Source: Catenovulum agarivorans DS-2 (GTDB lineage Bacteria; Pseudomonadota; Gammaproteobacteria; Enterobacterales; Alteromonadaceae). From it: a DNA stretch of 64,000 nt. A program made the position numbers and the translations under genes. The DNA lies in contig NZ_ARZY01000018.1 in NCBI RefSeq assembly GCF_000568405.1, positions 1 to 64,000 on the forward strand, read 5' to 3'. The notes beneath the pieces were generated by a model. It made no database searches, was not told the origin of the DNA, and saw only the letters and a program-made list of their open reading frames with translations. Shown here piece after piece: positions 33,882 to 43,522 of the stretch (position 1 is its first letter; the number at the start of each line of letters is the position of its first letter).

Positions 33882-34168
33882 AAGTTGATTATGAGTTTGA
33901 AGAGATTGGCCATTTTGTTCGACTTAACCTAGACAGTGATACATTCAATGGCACGCTATTAGTCCAGTACGGCATATATGATGAAGCAACGATTAAAGGC
34001 CTATCATGCCAAGGCTTAACAATCAGCTTACTACGCCCATTAATCAAGTTCCTAGCCCAACGCGGCATCAAAACAATCCACTACGAACGCCGAAAGCACG
34101 GCAAGACAATCAAAAAATCACAATCGATAGAGTTTTTTATAAAACGGTTTAAAAAGATAGGCAGTTAA
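33878..34168 (+). CDS. Last gene of the late operon, unknown function
   Basis: 96 residues, ATGA overlap with the previous gene. Starts acidic/beta (MKVDYEFEEIGHFVRLNLDS) and ends very basic (RRKHGKTIKKSQSIEFFIKR). No motif recognised. Small basic proteins close late operons in several transposable phages; the Mu mom methylation gene, found here in Mu, is absent. Confidence 0.65.
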   Translation: MKVDYEFEEIGHFVRLNLDSDTFNGTLLVQYGIYDEATIKGLSCQGLTISLLRPLIKFLAQRGIKTIHYERRKHGKTIKKSQSIEFFIKRFKKIGS

Positions 34169-34193
34169 GTTATGTTGTTCTGTCTTAACTTTT
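34163..34193 (+). terminator. Terminator of the late operon
   Basis: AGTTAAG / CTTAACT, a 7-bp stem with a 14-base loop, followed by TTT. Weak, AT-rich stem; it overlaps the last stop codon. Confidence 0.5.
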
Positions 34194-34229
34194 GTAAAGG
34201 ACAGTAAATTAATACTGCTATTGATTCTA

Positions 34230-34724
34230 ATGACTCTAACACCCTCAGACGTAACCGCTATATGCGCAACTTTTATAGCTTTATTAGCACTAGTTGTATC
34301 TCTTGTTCAACTTAAAATACAGAGAAAGCATAATCAGCTTTCTTTGAGACCGTACTTAAATTGCAATTTTAGGTTTGATACTGCTAAGCCAATATCCTTT
34401 CGGGTTGAAAATAAAGGCCAAGGGGTAGCTATAATCAAGGCGCTTGTTATGGTTAATTTAGGTAAGAGGAAAATAATAAAGAATCACTTCGATATGGAAA
34501 GTGCTTTTCTTGAAGCAGGCATTGATCTTAATAAAGTTTCTTTTTCAGGTTCTATTCCCGCTCGAGAGGGCTATCTAATGCCTGGAGATAGCCTTACTTT
34601 GATAGAGTTTCATGAATCAGCAAAGGATACCGGTTTGTATAAATTTTTAAATGAGAAGTTAGACCCTGTCCATTTTGAAATTGAGTATGAATGTGTGTAT
34701 CAAAAACGGTATAGTACCCATTGA
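34230..34724 (+). CDS. Membrane-anchored protein at the right prophage end
   Basis: 164 residues from the ATG at 34230 (a TTG at 34221 is also possible; no good ribosome site is seen for either). One N-terminal membrane helix (VTAICATFIALLALVVSLVQ) is followed by a cytoplasmic beta-rich domain (SFRVENKGQGVAIIKALV). It stands after the late terminator, close to the right terminus, the classic position of cargo genes such as those of the mom region in Mu. AT-rich. Function unknown; host-benefit or exclusion role is a guess. Confidence 0.65.
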   Translation: MTLTPSDVTAICATFIALLALVVSLVQLKIQRKHNQLSLRPYLNCNFRFDTAKPISFRVENKGQGVAIIKALVMVNLGKRKIIKNHFDMESAFLEAGIDLNKVSFSGSIPAREGYLMPGDSLTLIEFHESAKDTGLYKFLNEKLDPVHFEIEYECVYQKRYSTH

Positions 34725-34798
34725 TTTTGTTTTGCGAGTATTTTTCTAGTTACATATGTTACTTTTTGATGATATTTTGATTTTTTAAATTTTCGCAC

Positions 34799-34838
34799 TT
34801 ATCGCAGTTTAAAGGTTGTTTTTTCGCGGCTTGCATCA
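34799..34838 (-). other. attR: Right prophage end with transposase binding sites
   Basis: Read inward from 34838 the terminus starts TGATGCAAGCCG, with CGAAAA at offset 13-18 (34826-34821) and CGATAA at 35-40 (34804-34799). Mu's right end also has CGAAAA at offset 13. The left end has the same spacing. Bases 34725-34798 hold no gene. Confidence 0.78.
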
Positions 34839-34844
34839 CGATAA
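34839..34844. repeat. Target-site duplication, right copy
   Basis: CGATAA, matching 327-332. Confidence 0.88.
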
Positions 34845-35079
34845 CAGCCTATATACAGGCGTTACAACCAATGTTGAACGCCGTTTTCAAGAACACATGT
34901 CCCAAGCTAAACCTGCTGCTAAATACTTCAGAGCTAGAAAGGCGATTTCAGTTGAACTATCGCATGCCTGTATATCCAAAAGACAAGCTTATCAACTTGA
35001 ATACAAAATAAAACGTTTAAATAAATGCTTGAAAGAACAACTGGTGAGAGGTTTATTAGATATAAACCAGTTATTGTAA
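34839..35079 (+). pseudogene. GIY-YIG endonuclease (YhbQ/UPF0213-like), 3' fragment
   Basis: From base 34845 the frame reads NSLYTGVTTNVERRFQEH and on to LLDINQLL, 78 residues with no proper start of its own. The YTG half of the GIY-YIG motif, the Arg in ERRF and the Glu in YQLEYKIK are where catalysis would occur. Spliced to 271-332 it gives 98 residues, the normal family size. The intact gene would have been the first gene after the rRNA operon. Confidence 0.9.
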
Positions 35080-35091
35080 CCACGTTAATCG

Positions 35092-35694
35092 TTAGCTGTT
35101 TCGCTCTCTTTTATTATCAATTGTTGGCTCACAGCCTTGTAACAATCTTTTGATATTTGGAATATGTCTAATAATGATTAAAGCAGTTAACATACACACA
35201 GCGTAAGTATATTTAGGTTTTAGCAACCATACAAACAGAGGTGCAAGTGACACTGCAACAATAGATGCAATAGAAGAGTAGCGTGTTTTATAAGCAGTCA
35301 CTATCCAAGTTAATGCCAAAGCGACTCCAAGCTCCAAACCTATAGGTAGTAATACTCCAAAGGCTGTCGCTACGGCTTTTCCTCCTCTAAATTTGTGATA
35401 GATTGGGAATATATGGCCAATACAGCAACTGATCGCGATTAAACCTAATTCCAATGGTTGGAAGCCTAAAAAATAAGCGCCCCACAATGGGATAGTCCCT
35501 TTAAATACGTCAATAGTGAAAGTACAGATAGCAGGTTTAAAACCAGCTATTCGATACATATTGGTCGCTCCTGGGTTTTTTGAACCGTGTTCAATTGGAC
35601 TAGATGTATTGAATAGGCGGGATGTTATGCGAGCGCCAGACATCGAACCGATTAAATAGGCAGCAACTAGCATAATTAATAGGGATGTTGACAT
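35092..35694 (-). CDS. plsY: Glycerol-3-phosphate acyltransferase PlsY
   Basis: 200 residues from the ATG at 35694, matched to the family start MSTSLLIMLVAAYLIGS; the frame is open 14 codons upstream. The conserved GSKNPGATNMYRIAG and KFRGGKAVATAFG motifs are present, with about five membrane spans. It transfers an acyl group from acyl-phosphate to glycerol-3-phosphate, the first step of phospholipid synthesis. It is divergent from folB, the same arrangement as in many gammaproteobacteria. Confidence 0.95.
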   Translation of the reverse strand: MSTSLLIMLVAAYLIGSMSGARITSRLFNTSSPIEHGSKNPGATNMYRIAGFKPAICTFTIDVFKGTIPLWGAYFLGFQPLELGLIAISCCIGHIFPIYHKFRGGKAVATAFGVLLPIGLELGVALALTWIVTAYKTRYSSIASIVAVSLAPLFVWLLKPKYTYAVCMLTALIIIRHIPNIKRLLQGCEPTIDNKRERNS

Positions 35695-35803
35695 AGAGTT
35701 AGGTTTTTTCCAAAGATAAAACAGGGTAAACTGCACAAGCTTAGAGCTTACAATATTTCTTAACTCAATTCACCAAGCTGTCATAATTAATTTAGGTGCA
35801 AAA

Positions 35804-36154
35804 ATGAAGGACATTGTGTTTATTCACAATTTGACCATAGAAACCATTATCGGGGTTTTTAATTGGGAGCATAAAATTAAACAAAGTTTAATACTTGATT
35901 TAGATATTCAGTGGGATAATTCAGCACCTGCTGCTAACGATGATTTATCATTAGCACTTGACTATTCAGCAGTTGCCGACTTTACACAAATCTATTGTAG
36001 TGCTCGTCAATTTGAGTTGATAGAAACCTTAGGTGAAAAGTTGTGTCAGGTCTTGTTCAAAAAATTTCCAATAGAAGAGATCAGGTTAAAAATAACTAAG
36101 CCGGATGCGCTTGAAAACGCTCGTGTAGGAATAGTAATTGAGCGGGCGCGTTAA
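35804..36154 (+). CDS. folB: Dihydroneopterin aldolase
   Basis: 116 residues. IETIIGVFNWEHKIKQSLIL at the N-terminus (with the catalytic Glu) and a LALDYSAVADF segment are FolB signatures. It makes 6-hydroxymethyl-dihydropterin for folate. Its last base overlaps the folK start, so the pathway enzymes are coupled. Confidence 0.95.
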   Translation: MKDIVFIHNLTIETIIGVFNWEHKIKQSLILDLDIQWDNSAPAANDDLSLALDYSAVADFTQIYCSARQFELIETLGEKLCQVLFKKFPIEEIRLKITKPDALENARVGIVIERAR

Positions 36155-36642
36155 TGACATTAGTAGCAGTTAGCCTAGGCACAAACAAGCAAACTGAATT
36201 TCATCTAAAAAAAGCAATCTTCTTGCTTCGGCCTTTTATTGAAGATATGTCTATATCTCCAGTATATGAGAGCGAGCCGGTGAAATTCGGCGGAGAGAAT
36301 TTTAACAACATCGTTTTTGGTGGTAATACTGAATTGACTCTAAACCAATTGGTAAGATTACTAAAATCGGTAGAGAATCAATATGGACGTAACCGGAGTG
36401 CGCAAAACAAATCTGAGATCACCTTAGATTTAGATTTATTGTTTTACGGGAATGAAGTCACAGAGCAACCTTTGAGTCTACCAAGAGGCGAAATAACAGA
36501 AAATGCATTTGTTTTATTTCCACTGTGTGATATTTACCCTAGTCAACTTCACCCTAAACTGAATAAAACTTATAGTCAGTTAAAGGCTGAGTATAACAAC
36601 CCACAACAAAAACTTTGGACTATTAACTTTCATTGGGATTGA
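36154..36642 (+). CDS. folK: 2-amino-4-hydroxy-6-hydroxymethyldihydropteridine pyrophosphokinase
   Basis: 162 residues, the FolK length. AVSLGTNKQTEFHLKKAI, SPVYESEPV and the pterin/ATP site TLDLDLLFYG are seen. The next folate enzyme after FolB. The family NRSAQNKSEITLDLDLL motif supports the call. Three bases precede uppP, giving a folB-folK-uppP unit. Confidence 0.95.
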   Translation: MTLVAVSLGTNKQTEFHLKKAIFLLRPFIEDMSISPVYESEPVKFGGENFNNIVFGGNTELTLNQLVRLLKSVENQYGRNRSAQNKSEITLDLDLLFYGNEVTEQPLSLPRGEITENAFVLFPLCDIYPSQLHPKLNKTYSQLKAEYNNPQQKLWTINFHWD

Positions 36643-36645
36643 TAG

Positions 36646-37443
36646 ATGTCGATTATAGAAATTATTGTTTTAGCATTAATACAGGGACTCACCGAGTTTT
36701 TACCCATATCAAGCTCAGCGCATTTGATTTTACCTTCACAAATTTTAGGGTGGCATGACCAAGGGTTAGCGTTTGATGTAGCTGTTCATGTTGGCTCTCT
36801 TGCCGCGGTTGTTATTTATTTTAGAAAAGAAGTAAAAACTATATTGGCAGCCATGCTACGGCAACTAACGAATAAAACATCTTCAGCGGATGCTAAACTT
36901 GGCTGGTTAGTCGCGCTGGCGACAATTCCTGCTTTATTATTTGGACTCGCTTTTAAAGATATAATAGAGGTTTACGCTCGCTCTACCGCTGTTATTGCAA
37001 CCACAACTATAGTATTTGGTTTATTACTTTGGTGGGCTGATGCAAAAGCAAAACAAACACTATCAATGAATCTGTTAAGTTGGCAAAAGGCTTTAATTAT
37101 TGGCATTGCTCAAGCGATTGCGATGATACCTGGAACATCTCGTTCCGGCATAACTATAACGGCTGGATTATTGCTAGGGCTAAGCCGCAGTGAAGCGGCA
37201 AAATTTTCTTTTTTGATGTCGATTCCAATTATTTTAATTGCTGGTTCTTATCAGACACTCAAATTAGCCACAGGGACTGAGCTTGTAGATTGGAATGCTA
37301 TTATTTGGGGAACTTCTTTATCTTTTGTTAGTGCTTATGCATGTATTTACTTTTTCTTGTCGGTAATCGAAAAGATGGGCATGTTGCCTTTTGTGGTATA
37401 TAGACTGATTTTGGGTGGGATACTAATAGCGCTCATGTTCTAG
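36646..37443 (+). CDS. uppP: Undecaprenyl-diphosphatase UppP (BacA)
   Basis: 265 residues, with seven to eight membrane helices. The active-site motifs [14 protein letters not shown] and [10 protein letters not shown] are complete. It recycles the lipid carrier for peptidoglycan and gives bacitracin resistance. It ends in convergence with yaaA, 36 bp apart. Confidence 0.96.
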   Translation: MSIIEIIVLALIQGLTEFLPISSSAHLILPSQILGWHDQGLAFDVAVHVGSLAAVVIYFRKEVKTILAAMLRQLTNKTSSADAKLGWLVALATIPALLFGLAFKDIIEVYARSTAVIATTTIVFGLLLWWADAKAKQTLSMNLLSWQKALIIGIAQAIAMIPGTSRSGITITAGLLLGLSRSEAAKFSFLMSIPIILIAGSYQTLKLATGTELVDWNAIIWGTSLSFVSAYACIYFFLSVIEKMGMLPFVVYRLILGGILIALMF

Positions 37444-37479
37444 TAGCGCTATTAGCTGGTTAATGCAATTGTTGTTTGG

Positions 37480-38253
37480 TTATTGCTCTTTACGACAAAA
37501 AACAGGCTTGATGTCCGTAGAGAGCTCTGGGCTATACTGATAACCTGCCATTTCAAATTTGCGTAATCCATCGAGCGTTTCAATTTCGTTTTCAATTAGG
37601 TATCGAGCCATCAACCCCCGAGCTTTTTTAGCAAAAAAGCTGATAGTTTTGTACTGTCCATTTTTCCAATCTTTAAATTCTGGGCTAATAATTTTTCCGT
37701 TAAACTCTTTAGCTTTTACTGATTTAAAATATTCATTCGAAGCTAGATTTACCAAGGTTTTTCCGTTTACTTCATCAGCTAACTCATTTAGCTTATTAGT
37801 AATAATATTGCCCCAGAATTGATACAGATTTCGCCCGCGCGGGTTTTCAAGTTTAGTCCCCATCTCTAAACGATAAGGCATCATTAAATCGAGTGGTTTT
37901 AGCAGGCCATACAATCCAGATAATATCCTTAAGTGTTGCTGAGCATATTCAATTGCAACAGGTTTTAAGTTGTATGCATCTAACCCCGTATAGACATCAC
38001 CATTAAACGCAAACAGAGCTTGTTTGGCATTGTCTAAGGTAAAAGTATCGGTCCAGTCGGCAAAGCGAGCAGCATTCAAACCTGCTAATTTGTCGCTAAT
38101 GCCCATTAGGTTTGACAAATCAAGCGGTGTTAACTTTTTGCATACATCAGCAAGGTCTTTACTGTCGGCTAATAGCTCAGGCTGAGTATATTCTGATGTG
38201 GGCACATCTGTTTCGTAATCTAAATTTTTAGCTGGAGAGATAACTATAATCAT
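37480..38253 (-). CDS. yaaA: Peroxide stress protein YaaA
   Basis: 257 residues, full length. [15 protein letters not shown] and the C-terminal [18 protein letters not shown] are the DUF328/YaaA family signature. In E. coli YaaA lowers free iron under H2O2 stress. It is a single gene preceded by a possible promoter region of about 70 bp (38254-38326). Confidence 0.95.
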   Translation of the reverse strand: MIIVISPAKNLDYETDVPTSEYTQPELLADSKDLADVCKKLTPLDLSNLMGISDKLAGLNAARFADWTDTFTLDNAKQALFAFNGDVYTGLDAYNLKPVAIEYAQQHLRILSGLYGLLKPLDLMMPYRLEMGTKLENPRGRNLYQFWGNIITNKLNELADEVNGKTLVNLASNEYFKSVKAKEFNGKIISPEFKDWKNGQYKTISFFAKKARGLMARYLIENEIETLDGLRKFEMAGYQYSPELSTDIKPVFCRKEQ

Positions 38254-38326
38254 AAAACAACTAGACTTTAATAAACTAAAGTCTAAGTGTAACTCGAAAT
38301 ACCGTTAGTTTACAGAGGCTTTCGAC

Positions 38327-39874
38327 TTAGAATTCGTCGGGGTTTAGTTCTCGTATAGTGGTAAATAATTCATAATTTTCCAACATGATATCAACGAGTC
38401 TGGGCTCAAATTTTTTCCCAGATTCTTCTTTTAATAATGCTTTAATTCTGTCATCACTCCATGGCTCTTTGTAGCTGCGCCTTGAGCCTAATGCATCAAA
38501 CACGTCGGCTATTGCGACTATTCTGGCTTCAAGTGGGATTTTCTCCCCAATGAGTCCATCTGGGTATCCAGTTCCATCCCAATTTTCATGATGATGCCTG
38601 GCAATTTTTGCGCCCGCTTTGGTTATTGGTTTGCGAGAGTTTTTCAGTAAATCACCTCCTATTTCTGCATGCCTGAGCATAATGCTCCATTCCTTTGCAT
38701 CTAACTTGCCGGGTTTATGCAGAATTTGCTCTGGTATCGCAATTTTACCAACATCATGCAGTGGCGCTGCGTGGGTTAGAGTGCTAACAAATTTTTCATC
38801 GCAGCCATACAAACTCGCTAGTTCATGGCAAATTAAAGAAACGCGTTTAACATGTGCGCCAGTTTCTTTACTGCGCATCTCAATAGCATCGCCTAGTATA
38901 TATATCAATTCAGCTTGTGTAGTTGTCAGGTCTTCTCGGTAGGTTACATTTTCGAAAACGAGCGCTATATTGGTCGCGTAGATTTCTAATAAACGAATAT
39001 GGAATTCATCAACTGGCTGTGTAAATTGTGCCAAAAGTACTGACTCAGTTAGATCAGCTGTTTGATAGTAGCCAACATAAATATTCTCATCTATGTACGT
39101 TTTTTTATTGGCGAACGCACTGTCTATAAGCGCTTTAGATTTATCCGAAATATTGATACTGCTGTAGTTGTGACCGTAGCCAACGTAATTACCTGTTGCA
39201 CCGAGTATGATTTTATCGTCGTCGGTATATTTGTCAGTTGAAGTGTGAGCGACATACAGTGATGAGCATTCAATTTCTAATAAATCGAAAAGTTGTATAA
39301 GTGAAGCGGAACCAAATTCGATTATAGAGTGCGTTTTTAGAATGTTAGTTGACGCTGACACTAGCCGTTGGAACCCGTTTAGACTCTTTTCTATGGTGAC
39401 TATGTCTCTGTAAGACCTTATGCCTGAAAAAACACATGTTGCAAGTTTGCGAGCGGTTAGCTCTGTTTTTTCCTTGTAATCGTTAATGTCGTAATCTCTA
39501 ATAACTTGCTCTTCAGGGGCTGTTCCTGCTTGGCCGGTGCGTAAGATAAGGCGGATAGATTTGTTTTGTAATTCGGTTCTTATCCAATGGACTAAGTCTA
39601 ATCCGGCGTGATCGGTTTCCATGACAACATCAACAAAAGCCAGTGCGATATCTTGCTCTTGTTGTAAGATTGCTTTAGCTTCCGAGCCGCTATATGCGTT
39701 GAGTAACTGGAGCTTTCTTCCTTCGATTTCCAGATCGTTTAACACTAACCCTGTAACCTGATGAATAAAGTTATCATCGTCAACCACTAATATTTTCCAA
39801 TATTGTGTTTCTTTTTGTTCAGTAATCGTGTCTTCGGCAAACTCAAATAAGTCGTTATCACTCATGTTTAACAA
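38327..39874 (-). CDS. Response regulator with DUF3369 and HD-GYP phosphodiesterase domains
   Basis: 515 residues. An N-terminal receiver (KILVVDDDNFIHQVTG, LAFVDVVMETD with the phospho-Asp, LILRTGQ) is followed by DUF3369 (about 180-340) and an HD-GYP domain with LHDVGKIAIPEQIL and HHENWDGTGYPDG. HD-GYP enzymes hydrolyse cyclic di-GMP, controlling motility and biofilm. No partner histidine kinase is adjacent. HDVGK and DGTGYP are intact, so activity is expected. Confidence 0.92.
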   Translation of the reverse strand: MLNMSDNDLFEFAEDTITEQKETQYWKILVVDDDNFIHQVTGLVLNDLEIEGRKLQLLNAYSGSEAKAILQQEQDIALAFVDVVMETDHAGLDLVHWIRTELQNKSIRLILRTGQAGTAPEEQVIRDYDINDYKEKTELTARKLATCVFSGIRSYRDIVTIEKSLNGFQRLVSASTNILKTHSIIEFGSASLIQLFDLLEIECSSLYVAHTSTDKYTDDDKIILGATGNYVGYGHNYSSINISDKSKALIDSAFANKKTYIDENIYVGYYQTADLTESVLLAQFTQPVDEFHIRLLEIYATNIALVFENVTYREDLTTTQAELIYILGDAIEMRSKETGAHVKRVSLICHELASLYGCDEKFVSTLTHAAPLHDVGKIAIPEQILHKPGKLDAKEWSIMLRHAEIGGDLLKNSRKPITKAGAKIARHHHENWDGTGYPDGLIGEKIPLEARIVAIADVFDALGSRRSYKEPWSDDRIKALLKEESGKKFEPRLVDIMLENYELFTTIRELNPDEF

Positions 39875-39948
39875 GTGTCAATTATTAAAACTTATTAAAA
39901 GTGTAGACCAATTTATTAAGATGCGACTGTAAATCAATAGATTTAATT

Positions 39949-39971
39949 AAGGCCAGATAGACACTGGCCTT
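39949..39971 (-). terminator. Terminator downstream of proS
   Basis: AAGGCCAG / CTGGCCTT, an 8-bp stem with a 7-base loop just after the proS stop, followed on the minus strand by AATTAAAT rather than a clean T-run; moderate. Confidence 0.55.
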
Positions 39972-39989
39972 AGATTGGAGAGTTGAAAA

Positions 39990-41708
39990 CTAGAGGAGGT
40001 TTTTAATGAAATCGAAAACTTGATCAATTTCAAGTGACTGTTTTTCACCAGTCATACGGTTTTTATATTCAACTTTGCCTTCATCTAGGTTGCGTTCACC
40101 AATAACAACCACATGTGGTACACCCACTAGTTCCATATCAGCAAACATAACACCTGGGCGCTCCTTTCTATCATCGAATAAAACATCTATACCCGCATCT
40201 TGAAATGCTTGGTATAACTTATTTGCAACTTCAGGAATACGATGCGATTTGTGCATGTTCATTGGTAATATACCCACTTGGAAAGGGGCTATTGCAGCAG
40301 GCCATTTTATTCCATATTTATCGTGGTTTTGCTCGATCGCTGCGGCAACTATGCGTGAAACACCTATACCGTAACAACCCATAGTCAGTGTTTCATGTTT
40401 ACCTGATTCAGTTAAAACACCGGCTTTCATAGCTTCGCTGTATTTGGTGCCCAATTGGAATATGTGTCCAACTTCAATCCCTCGTTTAATACTGAGTGTC
40501 CCTTGGCCACATGGGCTTGGGTCACCTTCAACAATATTGCGAATGTCTGCTGTTTTATAGTTATTGATATCTCTATCCCAGTTTGCGCCAGTTAAGTGAA
40601 AACCTGTTTCATTTGCACCGCAAACAAAGTCTGCTAAATGCGCAGCGCTATAGTCAACAATAACAGGGACACTTAAACCTACAGGGCCGATAGAACCCGC
40701 ATCACAATTAGCTGTTTGTTTAATTTGTTCTTCGGCAGCAAAGGTTAATGGAGCAAAAACTTCTGGGAACTTTTCTGCTTTAACTTCGTTTAACTCGTGA
40801 TCACCACGCAGTACTAATGCAACAACACCTTCAGCTTCACCTTCGTCATTTGCTCCAACAACTAATAGCGTTTTAACGGTTTGTTTATGGTCGACTTTTA
40901 ATAATTCGCTTACTTCTGCAATACTATGGGCATTTGGCGTTGCTACTTTGTTTAATTGTTCGTTTGCTTGTGGACGTTCACCTTCAGGTGCCAGTGCCTC
41001 GGCTTTTTCTATGTTGGCTGCATAGTCGCTGCCATTACTGAAGACGATGGCATCTTCACCTGACTCGGCTAAAACATGGAATTCGTGTGATGTACTTCCA
41101 CCAATTGAACCTGTGTCAGCTAGCACTGGCCGATACTCTAAACCTAAACGGTCAAAAATATTACAGTATGCTTGATGCATTGTTTGGTAAGTTTTTTCTA
41201 AACAATCGCTGTCTAGATGGAATGAATAAGCATCTTTCATTAAAAACTCACGTGAACGCATAACCCCAAAACGAGGGCGAACTTCATCACGGAATTTAGT
41301 TTGCACTTGATACAGATTAATCGGCAGTTGTTTGTAACTGCTTATTTCCTTACGAACTAATTCGGTAATAACCTCTTCGTGAGTCGGGCCTAATAAAAAA
41401 GGTCGTTGATGTCTGTCTTGTATACGAAGTAACTCTGGCCCAAATTTATCCCATCGTCCTGATTCTTCCCACAGATCTGCAGGCTGCACAACTGGCATCA
41501 AAACCTCGATGGCTCCAGCTTTGTTCATTTCTTCGCGGACGATGTTTTCGACTTTGCGTAAAACTTTTAACCCCGAAGGTAGCCAAGTGTATAAACCTGA
41601 TGCAAGTTTGCGGATCATACCCGCTCTAAGCATAAGCTGATGGCTGATTACCTCAGCATCGGAAGGGGTTTCTTTTTGTGTAGCTAATAAATATTGAGTA
41701 GTGCGCAT
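39990..41708 (-). CDS. proS: Prolyl-tRNA synthetase
   Basis: 572 residues, bacterial type. Class II motifs ([31 protein letters not shown]) and the inserted YbaK-type editing domain (about 230-385, with [12 protein letters not shown]) are complete, followed by the anticodon domain with [16 protein letters not shown]. It charges tRNA-Pro and clears mischarged Ala-tRNA-Pro. Single gene on the minus strand with 73 bp to the next. Confidence 0.97.
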   Translation of the reverse strand: MRTTQYLLATQKETPSDAEVISHQLMLRAGMIRKLASGLYTWLPSGLKVLRKVENIVREEMNKAGAIEVLMPVVQPADLWEESGRWDKFGPELLRIQDRHQRPFLLGPTHEEVITELVRKEISSYKQLPINLYQVQTKFRDEVRPRFGVMRSREFLMKDAYSFHLDSDCLEKTYQTMHQAYCNIFDRLGLEYRPVLADTGSIGGSTSHEFHVLAESGEDAIVFSNGSDYAANIEKAEALAPEGERPQANEQLNKVATPNAHSIAEVSELLKVDHKQTVKTLLVVGANDEGEAEGVVALVLRGDHELNEVKAEKFPEVFAPLTFAAEEQIKQTANCDAGSIGPVGLSVPVIVDYSAAHLADFVCGANETGFHLTGANWDRDINNYKTADIRNIVEGDPSPCGQGTLSIKRGIEVGHIFQLGTKYSEAMKAGVLTESGKHETLTMGCYGIGVSRIVAAAIEQNHDKYGIKWPAAIAPFQVGILPMNMHKSHRIPEVANKLYQAFQDAGIDVLFDDRKERPGVMFADMELVGVPHVVVIGERNLDEGKVEYKNRMTGEKQSLEIDQVFDFIKNLL

Positions 41709-41781
41709 TTAAGCAAATTCCATGAATAAAACGAAAAATGAGTATCTATATCTGTTAGGTGTATATTTTATGCCAGTAAAT

Positions 41782-42417
41782 CTATTTGTCATCTAAATAC
41801 TGTTCGTCGTAAAAGGTCCTTACCCAAGAAGGGGCATAAATTATCCCAATTGTCATGGTCATACCATTTAAAAGTGCTTCAGGGAAAGCGAGCAAAACCA
41901 GTAAAATAAGGTAATTGTCGAATACAAGTTCCCAGCTATATTGGCCTGTTAGTGCCAATATGCCAGAAATACTGAGCATTTTTAAACAAATCGATAAGGC
42001 ACCAGCAAAAAATCCACAAATAAATACATAGATAAAAAAGTGCCGCGGCAATTTATGATAGCTAATAACATAAACCAGGTAGGTTGTTAGTGCCGGAATA
42101 CATACACCACAGATTAGTTGCATATAGGCATTATCCCATTGATAGCTGCCGAGCATGCAATTGATTAATGTTGCAATAAAACCTGCATAAATAGCTAATC
42201 GGGGGCCAAGAAACAATGTGCAGGCCGACATCCACAAAAAGTGAACTTCTAAGCCATCATAGATACTCGCTTGAATTGACCATAATATGGTAAGCAATGC
42301 TGTATAACCGAAAAGAAGGTGTTGTTTGTTTTTCTCTGTCATTAAAAGCCGAAGTGTACTTTTATCAAAAGCTAAGTAAGCGACAGCAAAAAATACCAAG
42401 AGGTTTAACAGCATCAT
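41782..42417 (-). CDS. CbiM-like membrane protein
   Basis: 211 residues with six or so membrane helices. GLEVHFLWMSACTLFLGPRLA and LILLVLLAFPEALLNGMTMT resemble the CbiM/energy-coupling-factor permease fold of cobalt and nickel importers, but no ATPase or T-component gene is near. Such solitary CbiM-like proteins occur in Alteromonadales; substrate unknown. It follows xthA within seven bases on the same strand, so the two may be cotranscribed. Confidence 0.6.
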   Translation of the reverse strand: MMLLNLLVFFAVAYLAFDKSTLRLLMTEKNKQHLLFGYTALLTILWSIQASIYDGLEVHFLWMSACTLFLGPRLAIYAGFIATLINCMLGSYQWDNAYMQLICGVCIPALTTYLVYVISYHKLPRHFFIYVFICGFFAGALSICLKMLSISGILALTGQYSWELVFDNYLILLVLLAFPEALLNGMTMTIGIIYAPSWVRTFYDEQYLDDK

Positions 42418-42423
42418 TTTACC

Positions 42424-43230
42424 TTATTTAAAAGTTGTCCAAATTGGCGCGTGGTCAGAGGGTTTTTCGATACCACGCAACTCGTAGTCAATGTCACTTT
42501 CAACCGCTCTCGCACTCAATGCTGGAGTGGCTAATACTAGGTCAATTCGCAGGCCTCTGTTGTCGTCAAATCCTCTAGAGCGATAGTCAAACCAGCTATA
42601 TCTCTCAGTCGTTTGTGGATGTAAGTTTCTGTATGTGTCAGTAAAGCCCCAAGCTAATAAAGTATTCAACCATGCTCTTTCTTCAGGTAAAAATGAACAC
42701 TTACCAGTCTTTAACCATCTTTTGGCGTTGGCTTCACCAATACCTATGTCTAAGTCTGTATGTGAAATGTTCATGTCTCCAATTATGGCAATGTTTTGCT
42801 CTGGTGAATAATTGTTATTAAGCTCAGCCATTAAATCTTGATAAAATTTTTCTTTTGCTGGAAATTTTATTGGATGATCGCGATTTTCACCTTGTGGGAA
42901 ATAACCGTTAAATACAGTCACATCTTGTCCTTGCTCGTCTTGGTACGTAGCAATGATCATTCTTCTTTGCGCATCTTCATCGTCGGTTTTAAAGCCTTTT
43001 TGCACAAAAGTTGGTTTTTGCTTAGACACTAAAGCTACGCCATAATGTGCTTTTTGACCGAAAAATTCGACGTGATAGCCCATGTCTAAAATTGCTTGCA
43101 AAGGAAAAGCATCGTCATGGACTTTTATTTCCTGCAGTCCAATCACATCTGGTTGATGTTTATCTATTACTGCTTGTAATTGGTGTAAGCGAGCTCTTAA
43201 GCCGTTTATGTTGAATGAGATAATTTTCAT
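42424..43230 (-). CDS. xthA: Exodeoxyribonuclease III
   Basis: 268 residues from the ATG at 43230 (the ATG at 43239 adds three residues). [18 protein letters not shown], the metal-binding [23 protein letters not shown] and the SDHAPIWT end are complete. It is a base-excision repair AP endonuclease with 3'-5' exonuclease action. Confidence 0.95.
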   Translation of the reverse strand: MKIISFNINGLRARLHQLQAVIDKHQPDVIGLQEIKVHDDAFPLQAILDMGYHVEFFGQKAHYGVALVSKQKPTFVQKGFKTDDEDAQRRMIIATYQDEQGQDVTVFNGYFPQGENRDHPIKFPAKEKFYQDLMAELNNNYSPEQNIAIIGDMNISHTDLDIGIGEANAKRWLKTGKCSFLPEERAWLNTLLAWGFTDTYRNLHPQTTERYSWFDYRSRGFDDNRGLRIDLVLATPALSARAVESDIDYELRGIEKPSDHAPIWTTFK

Positions 43231-43362
43231 AAAATGCATTAATTAAATTTAGTTTGTGTGAAGTTTAGGGATTTGTTTTTGCCTTGGCAAACTTAAGGCG
43301 AGTCAATTTGTTCGAAAAAACGGCAAACGTAAGGTTATTTTTAATTTATTTGGCATTTGTGG

Positions 43363-43390
43363 CTTGAAAAGGCTAAATGCAGCCTTACTT
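43363..43390 (+). promoter_or_regulatory. Heat-shock (sigma32) promoter of dnaK
   Basis: CTTGAAA (43363-43369), 13-bp spacer, CCTTACTT (43383-43390), close to CTTGAAA-N13-CCCCATNT. It lies about 130 bp before the dnaK start in the 283-bp gap 43240-43522, which holds no other gene. Confidence 0.65.
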
Positions 43391-43522
43391 ATAGGTCAAG
43401 GCTATAAAGCAGACGACTTTTAGCAACAAATTTTTTTTAGTATGGGTATTGAATACTGAATAGAAAGACCCCACTAAAAAAGCAGGTTTTTAACACATTT
43501 AATTTATTCGGAGATTTTCCAA

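Larger units (their letters stand above)
333..34838. mobile_element. Mu-like transposable prophage, 34.5 kb
   Basis: The element is bounded by TGAT...ATCA ends and a 6-bp target duplication inside a host gene. It carries a DDE transposase, a MuB-type ATPase, GemA, Mor, gp27/gp28-like terminase, gp29-like portal, MuF, protease/scaffold and capsid in Mu order, but its tail genes are of the non-contractile siphovirus type seen in D3112/B3-like phages. The early operon runs towards the left end and the repressor and late genes towards the right, so the early module is inverted relative to Mu. Portal and tail-tube genes carry frameshifts, so virion production is doubtful as the sequence stands, while transposition and lysogeny genes look intact. 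Confidence 0.95.
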
